The position numbers and the translations under genes were made by a program. From Cantharellus purpuraceus (taxonomy: Eukaryota > Basidiomycota > Agaricomycetes > Cantharellales > Hydnaceae), in NCBI GenBank assembly GCA_025174535.1, contig JALBUN010000016.1, forward strand, positions 124,001-188,000: a DNA stretch of 64,000 nt, given 5' to 3'. Positions 1 to 11,116 of this stretch are shown here, piece by piece. A model generated the notes under the pieces. It did no database searches, had not been told where the DNA came from, and was given only the letters and a program-made list of their open reading frames with translations. How positions within the stretch are numbered: the stretch's first letter is position 1; each line of letters starts with the position of its first letter.

Positions 1-2794
1 TCTCCATCTCCATCACAAGGGGGCTCTTGGCATCGTTTCCTGATATCTTTGCGACTTTCATGGGTGTCCATACAGGTTTGCACTCGTTCATGCTGCACCT
101 TTCCAGGACCCCATCGATGTATTGGCATTGCGTCAGAGAGATGGTTCGCAGCTTTCTATCCCTTTTGATCGCGCATCTTGAAGGCCGTTGACAATTTTCC
201 TTTGATCTCTTCCATGAAGCAAGGCTGCTAACAGGAGGTCATCAACGTAGACGACAAGGAAGCAAGTGTCTCCTTTGGCACCCTTGAGCACGTACAGGCA
301 AGTTTCTGTGTTCAGTCTTGTAAATCCAATGTCGCTAAGTTTGGCGTTCAGTGTGCGATTCCATGCTCTGCCAGACCATACAGGGATCTTTTGAGTCCCC
401 AACAACACCCAGATGGAATGGGCATGCCGCCTGGAGGTTGCAAGTAGATTTCTTCTTCTAGTTTTCTGTTCAGGTATGCAGTGGCCACATCCATCTGATC
501 CAGTTCTAAGTCATATTTTGCAGTAAGCGCGATGATTATTCAGATTGATTCCAGGTTCACTATAGGGGCAAAAACTTCCTGATAATCCACCCCTTCCTTC
601 TGAGCTTGTGCCAGTCAATGTTTCTGTTTCTGTCAAGTTTGATGCACATCACTGGCTTCGAGGTGATTGGTGTTACCCCCTTGGGTATGGGTACGATGTC
701 ATATACATCATTGTCAGCTAAGTTCTGCAGTTCTTCATTGAGTGCAGATCTCCAAAACTTAGCATCTGGTCCTGATAACACTTCTTTCAGCATTAAGGGG
801 GTTCTGGCCCCTTTTGGTCCAGTGTTTGCAATGCCAGCAAAGTGGATATCATTGTGGTCTGCACTGTCCCATTGTTCAGTTGTCTGGAGGCTCGGTCCAT
901 CTTGTTTGTCCCCTCTTTGTTCTCTTGTTGTGGTGATCCTGAGTTGACACCTTTCTTGCAGATGCTGCTCATGCACTTCCCACGTCCTTTCATAGTCACA
1001 ATTCTGATCTGCCCTTGGTGGCTGTCTGGTGGGTCTGCGGGCTTCTTCAACTCGGGGTGTAGATTGGGGATGTGAGGTGTCGGCAGCCTCACTCTCTGGC
1101 ACAATGAGTTGGGTATGTGAATTCAGTGTGCAGCTCCTCTGTGGGATCTGTGATGGTGTGGACGGGAGTTGAGGTCTCCGTGAGGGCTGCTCTCCCACTG
1201 TCTCCACTGCTTGGTCGCATTCCAGTGCACCTCCTACTACCATCAGATGGTGGTTTTCATGTTGTGCATTTCTGGGTTTGTTTGGCTGAAGCATATACTC
1301 CCACTCATTCTTGGACTCATTCTCTTGTTTTTGGAGGTTTGGGGGAATTGTCCCATTCTCATTGAAGATTACGTGTCGGCTGTGGAACACTTTTCGAGTC
1401 TCAACATCAAGTAGCTTGTATGCCTTCATCCCAAGTGTGTACCCTAGCAATATGCTCTTCTGGCCCCTCTCACTGAATTTTCTGATCTGCTTTTCTTTAG
1501 GGATCAGTGCATACGATATGCAGCTGAAGGGTCGGAAGAAGGTGCAGTCAACCTTCTGCTTGAATAGTTTTTCATATGGGGATTTTTTGTGTATTCCTGA
1601 TGTGGGACTTCAGCCAATGAGGTAGCATGCTGTCAGCATGGCTTCCATCCAAAAGGTTTTTGGGAGTCTCAATTCGATCAGCATAGTGGTTGCTTTGCTT
1701 ACAAGTGATAGGTTCATGCATTCTGCAAGCCTATTTGACTCTGGTGTATCTGCAGCTGTGGTCTTGTGGATTGTGCCTTCAGCAAGTAACTGTCTTTCAA
1801 AATCATGGCTGCAGTACTTGCCTCCACCATCTGTGCGTAGGAAATCAATGAAATTTGCAGAGAAGTGAATTTGACTGATTTTTCATTGAAAAAGGCTTGT
1901 ACATCACTTTTCCACTGGTTATAGACAGTTTGTGCTTCTGCCTTCCTTTTCATGAAATATATCCATGGGAAGCGACTATATTCACAAATGAAGGTGATCC
2001 AGTACCAGTGTCCACTTTGGGATGTAGGTGTGATGGGGCCACCTACCTCGGAATGAATGATTTGGAGCAGCTGTTTTGCATTTCTATGTGTCAAGGGCTT
2101 GAATGGCAGTTTCTTTGCCTTTCCAAGTGCACATGGTTCACAGAAGTCAAAGTTCCTGGTGATGGCTGTTACATCTTGTAGTTGTCCTTGTTGTACCATG
2201 CATCTTAATCCCCTGATCCCAGCATGTCCCATTCATCTGTGCAGTACATTTGCATCGATTGAGAGGTTCACATGTTCTGATTTGATCACTGGTGTCGCAT
2301 CTAAGTGATAAAGCCCTCACTTGTGTGGTGCTTTCATAACTGTGGCTTGGCCCTGTTTTAAATAACATGCTTGGTGTTTGAATTTCACTGAAAGTCCAGC
2401 ATGGTCTAGTTTGTTGACTGAGATCAGTGATAGGGAGAAGCTTGGAACCAAGAGTACATTCATTAGGAAGAACCTTGCTCATGAGGTGCACCTTGCCCAT
2501 TCTGACGGCCTTGGCTGAGGAGTCATCACCAAAACGCACCATGTGTGGCGGTTGTATCAGTTTGTAGCTCCCTGGAATGAACCATTCTTGATGAGGTACC
2601 ATGTGCACAGATGCTCCTGAAACTATTAAGATGTCATGCTTAGTGCATGCAGGTTTGGACACAAAATAAGTGAAAAGGTGTTTCTTTTGGTTCTTAGAGG
2701 AGTGTACATTTGTGAATTGCACATGCTCATCATCTGAACTCTCTGAAGAAGATGAGGATTGAGAGCTGTCACTGTCATCAGTGGTCTCTTCTGC
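1..2794 (-). pseudogene. CopA copy 1: degenerate Ty1/copia pol (protease, integrase, reverse transcriptase)
   Basis: Read on the minus strand from 2794 down, the order is protease, GAG-pre-integrase, integrase and reverse transcriptase, which is the copia order. The protease motif is VSGAS near 2650 instead of the usual DSGAS. The zinc-binding stretch CEPCALGK lies near 2125-2150. The RT active site YVDDLL is near 250. The reading frame is broken several times, for instance inside the integrase near 1860 and after the RT core near 210, so no functional polyprotein is possible. The window edge cuts the element before RNase H. It is the same family as the copy at 35880-39930 but has lost many CpG sites. 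It was later hit by the solo LTR at 2795-3250. Confidence 0.9.
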
Positions 2795-3250
2795 TGTTAT
2801 GACTATATTCATTAACATCCAGATCCCCGTCCGATCCACTCAGATCCCCGCGCATATGAAATCTATACTCCATTTGGAAACCGCCATCTCCATCTACCTG
2901 TCCGATTGTCACCACTGATTCCACCCACCCGTCTCTGGTTCCGATTGATGCATCACCATCACCATAGGAACCCGGACATCCGTCCCCATTGGACTCGGAC
3001 ATACTCATGTAAGGCCGTCGGCCTCGGAGACCCATCACCGGAGTAATTATTATTAGATTTCAAAATATGTATTTAAGTCCGATCCTAACTCTCTAAGTCG
3101 TACTCCATCTCTGAAATCTCAGACACTGGTATTAGTGAGGGCGCAGCACATAAGCTGAAGCCAAGTCCGTTCTGACCCCCACGACGTGCTCCGACTCCAA
3201 CCCAACCTCCGACCCAATCTCCGACCCCCAATCAGACCTAGTGCATAACA
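2795..3250 (+). mobile_element. GypA-type solo LTR inserted in CopA
   Basis: The element starts TGTTATGACTATATTCAT and ends GTGCATAACA, giving the TG...CA ends and short terminal inverted repeat of an LTR. It is flanked on both sides by TCTGC, a perfect 5-bp target-site duplication (2790-2794 and 3251-3255). It closely matches the LTR at 11234-11774. The CopA reading frame resumes across it (gag tail ...RANKA, then AEETTDD), so it went into an existing CopA copy. The 456-bp length against 541 bp shows internal deletion. Confidence 0.93.
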
Positions 3251-4043
3251 TCTGCCTTGTTTGCCCTCTCATGCTTGTTTCGCCTCTCCTTCTTCACCTT
3301 CCCTTTTTTGCTCTTCTTTTTCTTCTCACAGCCCTTCAAGGTTCTGCATTCACTTGTTTCATGTGAGCAGTCTCCGTGCAGGGTGCAGTGCATGCTCCTG
3401 TTGGACTTTTGAGCCTTGAGGGCAGATTCAGAATTCGCCGATGTGGAGTTGCTGCCCAGACAGGTTATCTTGGCTGTGAGGCATGCATCTACTGTGGTGA
3501 ATGACAATGTCATGTTGGATGTCAATGAGTTCAGCACTGATGATTTGAAGGTTTCCCATATTGTGTTGGATGGAAGGGAGTGCAGGAGGAGGAACACTAG
3601 GAATTCATTGTCTATTCCCTTCTTCATTGCGATGAGTTGGTGGTTTGCTGACCAAATAGTAGCTATGTGTGTCTATTTGTGAGGTTCATTAGCTCTACAT
3701 AGGTATAGAAGGTGTTTATTCTGACATTGGTTTTTTCATGGAGTTTGATGATGTGGTCAAGGAGTCTTTTTGATGTGTCTTGGCTATAGACTTAAAGGAG
3801 TATTCTATTGCAGATGTGTTCAGTGATGATGCCATGTGCCTTTGCATTGCGCAATTCCCAGCTGTTGTTTGTGTGAAACATAGTGGTGGCTGGTGCTGCT
3901 GTCAGCTTTGGCTTGGTTCCATCTGCCACACTATAGACCTTTTCCTTCCTCAGTTTCGCTTTTATTTGCAACTTCCATTTTTGATAGTTCTCCGGGCCTA
4001 GTAGGACTGGGCAGTTCGTAGAGATGGATTTGGGCATCGTCAT
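3251..4043 (-). pseudogene. CopA copy 1 gag
   Basis: The minus-strand ORF starting at 4043 has the copia Gag N-terminus (LGPENYQKWKLQIKAKLRKE), a UBN2-like capsid domain. A frame break around 3630-3790 separates it from the C-terminal part at 3627-3251. That part carries a copia-type Cys/His motif (CTLHGDCSHETSEC, about 3350-3395) and a lysine-rich tail. Gag normally packages the element RNA in cytoplasmic particles. The solo LTR at 2795-3250 separates it from the protease. Frame loss makes it a pseudogene. Confidence 0.85.
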
Positions 4044-4105
4044 GGTTCATGAGAGTGTGCCGCCTGGTTTGAGGATCCTTTTTTTGTATCTTCTAAGTGC
4101 TGCAA

Positions 4106-4117
4106 GGGCCCATAACC
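4106..4117 (-). promoter_or_regulatory. CopA copy 1 primer-binding site (initiator tRNA-Met half-molecule type)
   Basis: On the minus strand GGTTATGGGCCC directly follows the LTR end. This is the primer-binding site type known from Drosophila copia, which pairs with the anticodon arm of initiator tRNA-Met rather than its 3' end. The same string lies at 5168-5179 and 29823-29834 and, with one change, at 16899-16911. Confidence 0.75.
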
Positions 4118-4303
4118 TAACAAGGTTCAGGCAGCATAAGAGGGCAGTTATCTATGTTGAACTCAAAGACGCAGGTAGATTGTTGTTAAAACTTCACTTG
4201 ATCATCTAATCTCTCTACAAACATTGTGTAGTTACAGAGTTCGTGCACATAGTGTCTAGTGCCTGGATGGTGACTATGCTCATCCATAATAACTGAGGAT
4301 ACA
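4118..4303 (-). mobile_element. CopA copy 1 5' LTR
   Basis: Bounded on one side by the primer-binding site. The other end was set by similarity to the 3' LTR at 39706-39930 (shared blocks around GAGCATAG, CCAGGC and GAACTCTGTA/GGACTCTGTA). It is about 186 bp. The terminal CA has decayed to TA. No target-site duplication could be found because the other end of the element is outside the window. Confidence 0.65.
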
Positions 4304-5022
4304 TTCCTTCTCAGTTTTCATCAGCAGGTTGTGCTTTTCTCCACAGACCATCTACACTCTCATGTGTTCCCTTCCGTTGCCTTGCCCTCACTCTTCACAT
4401 CAAAATTGGCCATCTATTTTTCCATTGCAAGGTCAAAAAAACTGTTTAAGCATATTTTTCTATTTATAATGTTCCCATATAATAAGGTGTCTTTTTGCTC
4501 ACACCCGATTCTGGCACTCTCAGCCACAATACTTGGCTCCCTAAAACACAGCATAGCAAAATAGACAAATTATAATCGCAAGTGTGGGACCATGCAGGAC
4601 CACACAGGGGATCCATGTCCAACTGGTTTGAGAACAATGGTGACTATGTGCTGAATGACACATTCCAATCCGCCAAATGGTGTAAGCATGTGCCACTGGC
4701 TCATGTGCTCTTTCAATACATACCTCACTGCCTTGTAGACCCTATCGCTCATATCTCTGGCAACATGCCTCCAGCGTTCATTGGTATAAGAATAATGAAA
4801 AGTGCCTGATGCACAAGTGAGTAAAAGCATGACCCTTGCTACATGATCATACTAGATGTTCACAGCCTGTGCATTTGTTGGCAAACTTGTTTGGAGCCAT
4901 GGCACTGACTTCTGCACTGACTGCCAATTGTGACTGCACAGATCAGGGCCTGCCACATCAATTACCCTAAATGGCACTGTTTGCTGATCACCACGACGAT
5001 TGACACCAATATTTGATGATAA
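4304..5022. other. Flanking sequence without a recognisable gene
   Basis: Only short open frames are present. The longest is an 86-residue minus-strand frame (4830-4570) with no motif I recognise. No LTR ends, tandem repeat or splice-consistent gene was seen. It may be host DNA or the remains of an older element. Confidence 0.4.
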
Positions 5023-5167
5023 AATTCCTCGAGCTTATTGGAATCCTTCCTAATGAGTAGTACACACATGCAAAGTCCCAACAGTATACGTAAGCACTGT
5101 CAGCACTAGTGATTTTCCCTCAGTTGTTTAATCTACAACTGAGACTGAGAATAGTCAGATCTTAACA
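5023..5167 (+). mobile_element. CopE copy 1 5' LTR (approximate start)
   Basis: It ends TCTTAACA immediately before the primer-binding site. Its body matches the LTR before 29823 (TATTGGAAT, TAATGAGT, TTTTCCCTCAGTTGTTTA/TTCTTCCCTCAGTTGTTTA). The left boundary is set only by where that similarity fades. Confidence 0.6.
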
Positions 5168-5179
5168 GGTTATGGGCCC
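5168..5179 (+). promoter_or_regulatory. CopE copy 1 primer-binding site
   Basis: GGTTATGGGCCC directly after the LTR end, identical to the CopA site. It is followed 60 bp later by the gag start, which is the expected spacing of a copia leader. Confidence 0.75.
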
Positions 5180-5239
5180 TGCCTGGTCCTAACACACCAG
5201 GCGATTAAGATCACATACCAGCAATGTACCTGATAATCC

Positions 5240-5665
5240 ATGAAAGTGAACACTCACAGAACGACAGGAGAGAATATGCAAGCCACCACAACACCAGGTA
5301 CAATAGCGAGTATGCCAATGTCAGCACTCTATCCAGCATCTATCAAACTGGAAAAATTTCAAGCACTGATGGAGGACACATACGAGACTTGGGCACGCAC
5401 AGCAAGAGAAAATCTGATAGTCGGAGGCTACTGGCCATTCTTCTTGGGAAAAAGGCCGAAACCGAAGGAAGACTATGAAGATTGGGAATGGTTTAACCTT
5501 CAGCTAGTTGCATACTTACAGACACATATGCACCTGACCCTACAACACCACCTTGATGACATCGATACTGCGGAACAGGCATGGGAAAAACTTAGAGATA
5601 AGTGTAGAGAAAAGGGAACGGTGACGAGCCAGGACGCATCAAGGACGTATATCAAACCACTCTGA
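5240..5665 (+). pseudogene. CopE copy 1 gag, truncated
   Basis: A 141-residue frame with the copia Gag pattern: LPASIKLEKF-like start (here YPASIKLEKFQALMEDTY), then YWPFFLGKRPKPKEDYEDWE, then a helical stretch typical of the UBN2 capsid (DTAEQAWEKLRDK). Full copia Gag is 300 residues or more, so this is the N-terminal part only. Sequence after about 5690 is unrelated, so the rest of the element has been lost. A second copy of the same gag is at 29917-30117. Confidence 0.8.
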
Positions 5666-5689
5666 CAGTCCAACTCTGCCAGCATCTTT

Positions 5690-6447
5690 TCATATCAACC
5701 TTTAAATAGCGCTGCGACTCCCTCTCCACCTCAGTCTCTAATTCTAGCCATCGATCATCGCTCGTGTTTCATCGCCATCGATCATTATCAGCCTTCAATT
5801 CACACCGATCCTTTCATCATCATTCACATGGCTTCCAATTCTATTCCCCTCTCCAACATCTCTTCTAATAATACGTCACACTGGTCTCTGGACACAGAGG
5901 ACTATCAAAAATACGCCGAGCTCCACGGACATGTTAAGCCACCTCCACGTGTCAAAATACTTCCAAAACTCTTTCAACGTCCAAGATCCCCACCATGTCT
6001 CTCTTATGCCATTGGCAATCCCATATTCTTTCACAATTCCGTTGAACCATATACATTCCTCAGCATTTCACCTCTATATTGTAACACGGATAGAAGAGTC
6101 GAACGTGAGGTAGAATTTCAGTCGCCATCGCCGACCTATCCTCCCACTTCAATCCGACTCAGGTTACATCATGTCAGGCAAAGGGACCGAATACCCTTGG
6201 AACGGGATACCATATGGAGACGTATCACTAAGACAATAAGGAGTATTTGTTGTGGATGCTGACTGAAATCCTCATGTGACTCAGGGTCAATTTACCTTCG
6301 GAGCCGTATGGAAGATGGTATTGGTGGATGTTTCTATTGTTCTTTTATATGACTCACCCCTGTTTCATCTTTTAATTCATACATGACTTACTCATCCTTG
6401 TTCTATTTTTGGTTCTTTTATTACTCATCACCCCCTATTCTTACAAA
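5690..6447 (+). other. Unassigned segment with a TATA-like site and a 144-residue ORF
   Basis: A TTTAAATA box at about 5701 and pyrimidine-rich sequence precede an ATG at 5828, giving an ORF of 144 residues (5828-6262) that starts MASNSIPLSNISSN. I do not recognise the product. The layout resembles the leader and gag start of a gypsy element or a small host gene. No zinc knuckle or catalytic motif is present, and the far end of the frame is Arg/Ile-rich and looks like read-through. Confidence 0.35.
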
Positions 6448-7201
6448 GATTACCTCTATCTGTCGCTTCATTTCTCCATGATTTCCCCATTAGTAGTTCA
6501 ACTTCACACGCTTCGTCAGCTGGCTTGATCAGCATTTCTTGCATCATATCGCATCATTTGCTCTTCATATTGTGTCGTTGTGCCCTGGGGATTTGTATAT
6601 AAAAGGGCGCTAGTTTTTGCCTTTGGAAGGAATCAACAAGTTTTCAGCCAACACTCTAAAGTCAAAGTCCACGCTCTAAGTCTACGCTCTACGCTCTACA
6701 TCACAATCCATCATCTCTACACTAAGGTAAAGCACCTTGGTTCCACGATCAGATTTCCCTCCTCCACTGAGAGCTTGAAACCAGCTTTCGCGTACCTCCC
6801 AACCGGGCTATCCATTGTCATCCAGTCACAGAGCACAATCAGCCATCGGGACCGACCTTTTGCTCCCATCCTCATCCAACCACAGAGCACTATTCCACTT
6901 CCCTGTTATTAAGTACTATTTTCCCTCCTCCACTGAGAGCTTGAAACCAGCTTTCGCGTACCTCCCAACCGGGCTATCCATTGTCATCCAGTCACAGAGC
7001 ACGATCAGCCATCGGGACCGACCTTTTGCTCCCATCCTCATCCAACCACAGAGCACTATTCCACTTCCCTGTTATTAAGTGCTACCTCTACCCCTCAACC
7101 TGATTGATCTTTGGAGTGCTGAACAACTGCATTACACACCGTCTGTTTGCTAGGACCGTTGCGCGCAGGCTTATAGGATCTATTCCTTAAGTGAACCGAC
7201 A
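6448..7201 (+). mobile_element. N07 LTR-like repeat, copy 1
   Basis: A block homologous to 32958-33564. Shared landmarks are TTTCTCCATGATTTCCCCAT, a core promoter-like GGGGATTTGTATA(TA)AAA and the end GTGAACCGACA. The repeat ends in CA and stops abruptly at 7201, where GypA RNase H coding sequence begins. The second copy stops at the same base beside different coding sequence. The left end was not found, so calling it an LTR is inference. Confidence 0.6.
6755..7086 (+). repeat. Tandem duplication, two copies of 166 bp
   Basis: Two nearly identical units, 6755-6920 and 6921-7086, each beginning TTCCCTCCTCCACTGAGAGC. They differ at only a few bases. The N07 copy at 32958-33564 has a single diverged unit, so the duplication is specific to this copy and probably recent. 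Confidence 0.95.
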
Positions 7202-9198
7202 ACGTTCCTATCCTATTAGAGACCGACGCCTCCGACTATGCACTTGCTGCGATCCTGTCCATCATCTCTCCGGACGACGGACAAGTCCACCCGATCGCTT
7301 TTCACTCGCGTACATTTACGCCCCCCGAACTGAACTATGACGTCCATGACAAAGAGCTCCTTGCCATATATGAAGCCTTCTGGATATGGAGACACTACCT
7401 TGAGGGTCCCTCCGATCCAGTGGACGTCATAACTGACCACAAGAACTTGGAATATTTCTCCACAACGAAACTGCTCACCTGGAGACAGGTCCGATGGTCC
7501 GAATACCTATCTCAGTTCAATCTCATTATCCGTTTCCGTCCAGGTCAACTTGGAGCAAAGCCCAACGCATTAACTAGACGCTGGGATGTCTACCCTAAAG
7601 AGGGGAATAGTGACTATGCCACTGTAAACCCACACAACTTTCGTCCTGTGTTCACTAACAAGCAGCTGGCATTGTCCCTACGAGCATCCACCCTCATGAC
7701 TCCCACTCTCCGAACTGTCACCATTATGGACATCGACCAACTCCGCTCCGACATCCGCTCATCACTCCGATCTGATCCTGTTGCAGTTAAACACTTGGAC
7801 AACCCTTCCAATCTGAAATGGTCACTTGACCCCGAAGGACACCTCCGACACAACAACCGGATATATGTCCCTGATGCCAACAGCCTCCAACTCCGAGTTT
7901 TGCAGTATTATCATGATCACCCGATCTCCGGCCACTTCGGGCAAAATCGCACACAAGGATTAATCCGATGAGACTATGTATGGCCAAAAATGCAGGAATA
8001 CATTCAACACTACTGTAACTCCTGCACCATGTGTATGCGCTCAAAATCGCAAAGGCACAAACCCTATGGAACGCTTAAGCAACTTCTGATCCCGGAGCAA
8101 CCATGGAACTCCATCTCCATGGATTTCATAGAGAAGATCCCCCCATCGCTCGGATATGACACCATACTCATGATTGTCGACAGGTTCACTAAACAGTCAC
8201 TATTCATTCCGACACATGACACCATCACCTCCGCCTCGCTAGCTAAATTGTTTGTTCTCCACGTATTCTCTAAACATGGAGTCCCATCGCATGTCACGTC
8301 CGATCGGGGCTCGGAGTTCATGTCCTCCTTCTTCCGCACACTAGGAAAGGCTCTTGACATGAAGCTTCACTTCACCTCTGGATACCATCCTGAAGGAGAC
8401 GGACAAACGGAACAAATGAATCAGTCCCTGGAACAATATCTCCGAATCTATTGTAACTATCAACAAGACAACTGGGCTGATCTGCTTCCGTTAGCAGAGT
8501 TTGCCTACAACAATGCTCTGAACGCGACTACCGGCATCTCTCCGTTCTTTGCTAATAAAGGCTACCATCCGAACATCTCCGTCCACCCTGAGAAGGAACT
8601 TGCCTCCACCAAAGCCCGTCAATTCGTAACCAACCTCGATCAACTACACCAACATCTCTGAGAGACCATCTCCGATGCTCAGAAACAATATCAAGTCTCC
8701 ACAGACCGACGCCGCATTCCGGCTCCAGACCTACAAATCGGAGACAAAGTATTTGTTAAGGCCGAACACTTCCGGACTACCCGCCCATCGAAGAAACTCT
8801 CCAAGAAATACTTAGGTCCTTATGAGGTCATTGCTCGCGCAGGCAGCAGGTCCTTTACCCTCCACCTCCCAGACCACTTCCGAGCAGTTCATCCGGTTTT
8901 CCATATATCAATGCTCGAACCTGCTACTATAAACGAGATCTCCGGTCGCACACAACCCCCACCTCCCCTGATCATCATTGAAGGAGACAATGAATATGAG
9001 ATATCCAAGATCCTGGACTCGAAGATCGACCATCAATACAAGTGCAAGCTCCAGTACTTAGTCAAATGGACTGGATACGAAGGCACCGATGAAGAGTCCT
9101 CATGGATCTCCATGTCCGAACTCGATCACGCATCTGAATCCATCTCCAACTTTCACTCCACTTATCCAGACAAACCTGGCCCCCTTATGAATCTTTAA
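7202..9198 (+). pseudogene. GypA Ty3/gypsy chromovirus pol 3' half: RNase H, integrase, chromodomain
   Basis: One continuous frame apart from two TGA codons (7969-7971 and 8659-8661), both where CGA (Arg) is expected. Order: RNase H (LLETDASDYALAAILS at about 7211, then DHKNLEYF), connection with RPGQLGAKPNALTRR, integrase zinc region (HHCC-like around 7905-8040), integrase core with DFIEKIPPS, DRGSEF and GYHPEGDGQTEQMNQ supplying the D, D and E residues, then a C-terminal chromodomain (YEISKILDS ... YLVKWTGY, about 8995-9130). Chromodomains steer integration to particular chromatin. Gag, protease and the RT core are missing: the frame begins abruptly at the N07 boundary. The two stops make it non-functional. 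Confidence 0.92.
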
Positions 9199-9345
9199 GT
9201 TCGATTACTAATGCTAATTCTATTATTTCGCATCACCATTTTATTACAAGTCAAGGGAAATTACATGCCTGCCCAAAAGCTCCGAAGGAATCACTCCGCC
9301 TCATTTGTCCCTGCTCCGAAATTTATAATCATAATCATTTTTATT

Positions 9346-11116
9346 TTATACATCGCGTTTCCTCTTTCCCTTCCCCTTATCTACCTCAGGCTCTGTCTCT
9401 GACTCATCATCACTCTCTACATCCGACACCCAATCTTTTTCATCCCCCATGTCCGAATCCTCATCCAATGGGGCCATGAACTTCTGCAACCGACGTAACT
9501 CGGCTGTCCGACGACCCTCCAGAACCTCCTTCCATTTCATTGTTTTCACCAAGTCCACTAGCAACCCCTCCATCCGCCGAAGGTGCTCCGACTGCAGGTT
9601 AACCAGTACTATTGGGCGCCGAGATGTGCCCTGTACCTGCACCGGTCATTGCCCCTTCCGATCCAACGCCACTACCCCCAGCTGCCACAGCACCTGTCTC
9701 CGTCCACCTCTTTTTGGTCAGACGACCCTACGATTCTTTTTCTGCCCCTCCTTGTACCACTAGTCGGGGCTTGACACTCTGACTCCGGGGATCGAACTTT
9801 CCATCGATCCTACACCCCCCTTTCCAACCCCAACAACAATCGCAGGACCGAAGTCGGCGAGTTGGGCCAGTAGGCCACACGCACTCCACACCCGCATCAT
9901 GACATAAGTCACAAGTTATGCCGGGTCCACCAAATGGCTCCGTTGGAGCCAGAGCCTTGGGTAGTCTGCCCCTTCTCGCTGCAGCCTCCAAGCATTCCCT
10001 CTCCTCCTCCTTGTCCTGCTGTTCTGCTGCCACCTTCTCCATCTCACGCTTGCGAAGCTGGATCGCCAACCTAGCAACAGGCAGCTCCTTCTTACGGGTC
10101 GCCAAAATGCGACTCTCCACCTTGCACCATATGACCCTCCGATCCGCCTCCCGCTTCTCCATATCAGCACTCAGGTACGCCTTCAGTGAAAAGACCGCGA
10201 TGTCGAGGTTCTTCTTGATGGTAGTGGCATAGAGCTCTGCTCTTTTGCGAGCCTCGACCACAGCTACCCAAGCCATCTCCTCGTAAGAATTCGAAGTGGG
10301 ATCCGGCTCCGCATCCGTCCCAACATCCATGCCCCCCTCAGGCTCCGCATTTGCATCAAGCTCCACATTGGCATCGGGATCCGCCTCCACCTCTGCCCTC
10401 TCCATCTCCACTGCATCATCTTCCTCAGCTGCCCCCAACTCAAATAAGGGCCGTGTCCGCGGATGTAACGGTGAGTCCTCCGCAGTGACAGTCCTCGAAC
10501 GAGTCATCTCCATCCATGTAATGGAGATGATGGCGACTTCCGGGGTCCCTGGCCGTATTGGCACACTCAGACTTCCTGGGTGGCTGGTTCCCCCTGCCCC
10601 GGTCACCTCCTCCTCTACCTCCATGGCGGCCTCTAACTCGTGCGCCTGCTCCTCCACTTCTTTCAGTCTCGCAGCCTCCATCGCTGCCACAAGTTCCTTC
10701 ACCATGCGGGCCCTCTCGACCTTCGCTTCCTCCTCTTTCCTTCTCTGTTCCGTTTTCGCCGCCTCTTTCCGCCGCTGCTCTTCCTCCTCCTTCCGTCTCC
10801 ATTCTGCCTCCTCCTCCTCCTTCCGTCTCTGTTCCGCCTCCTCCTCCTCCTTCCGTCTCCGTTCCGCCTCCTCCTCCTCCTTCCGTCTCCGTTCCGCCTC
10901 CTCCTCCTCCTTCCGTCTCCGTTCCGCCTCCTCCTCCTCCTTCCGTTTCCGTTCCACCTCCTCCTCCTCATTCCGTCTCCGTTCCGCTTCCTCCTCCTCT
11001 TTCCATTTCCGCTCCTCCTCCTCTTCCTTTCGTTGGGCCAAGAGCAACTGCTCAAGCTCAGCCACACTCATGCTTGCCAGAGGGTTTGACATCGTTGAGG
11101 ATAAGACCTCAATCAT
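9346..11116 (-). pseudogene. Large antisense ORF of GypA: acidic/basic coiled-coil protein with Cys-rich motif
   Basis: It lies between pol and the 3' LTR, opposite to pol. The main frame (11116-9728, 462 residues) starts MIEVLSSTMSNPLASMSVAE. It continues with a long E/R/K coiled coil made of 10-residue repeats (EEEEAERRRK type), an acidic middle, a second helical region and a Cys cluster (CDLCHDAGVECVWP, then CDCC). After a stop at 9728 the same frame stays open for a while. A frameshift then leads to the C-terminal piece 9642-9346, with LRRMEGLLVDLVKTMK and the basic end KGKGKRKRDV. Function is unknown. The Cys cluster loosely resembles a fungal Zn(2)Cys(6) finger. I recall similar antisense ORFs in mushroom gypsy elements, but this needs a database check. 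Confidence 0.7.
10790..11010 (+). repeat. 30-bp coding tandem repeat
   Basis: About seven imperfect units of TTCCGTCTCCGTTCCGCCTC plus a CTCCTCCTCC block. On the minus strand they encode 10-residue E/A/R units of the coiled coil in the antisense ORF. The period is a multiple of three, so unit number can vary without breaking the frame. Confidence 0.9.
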
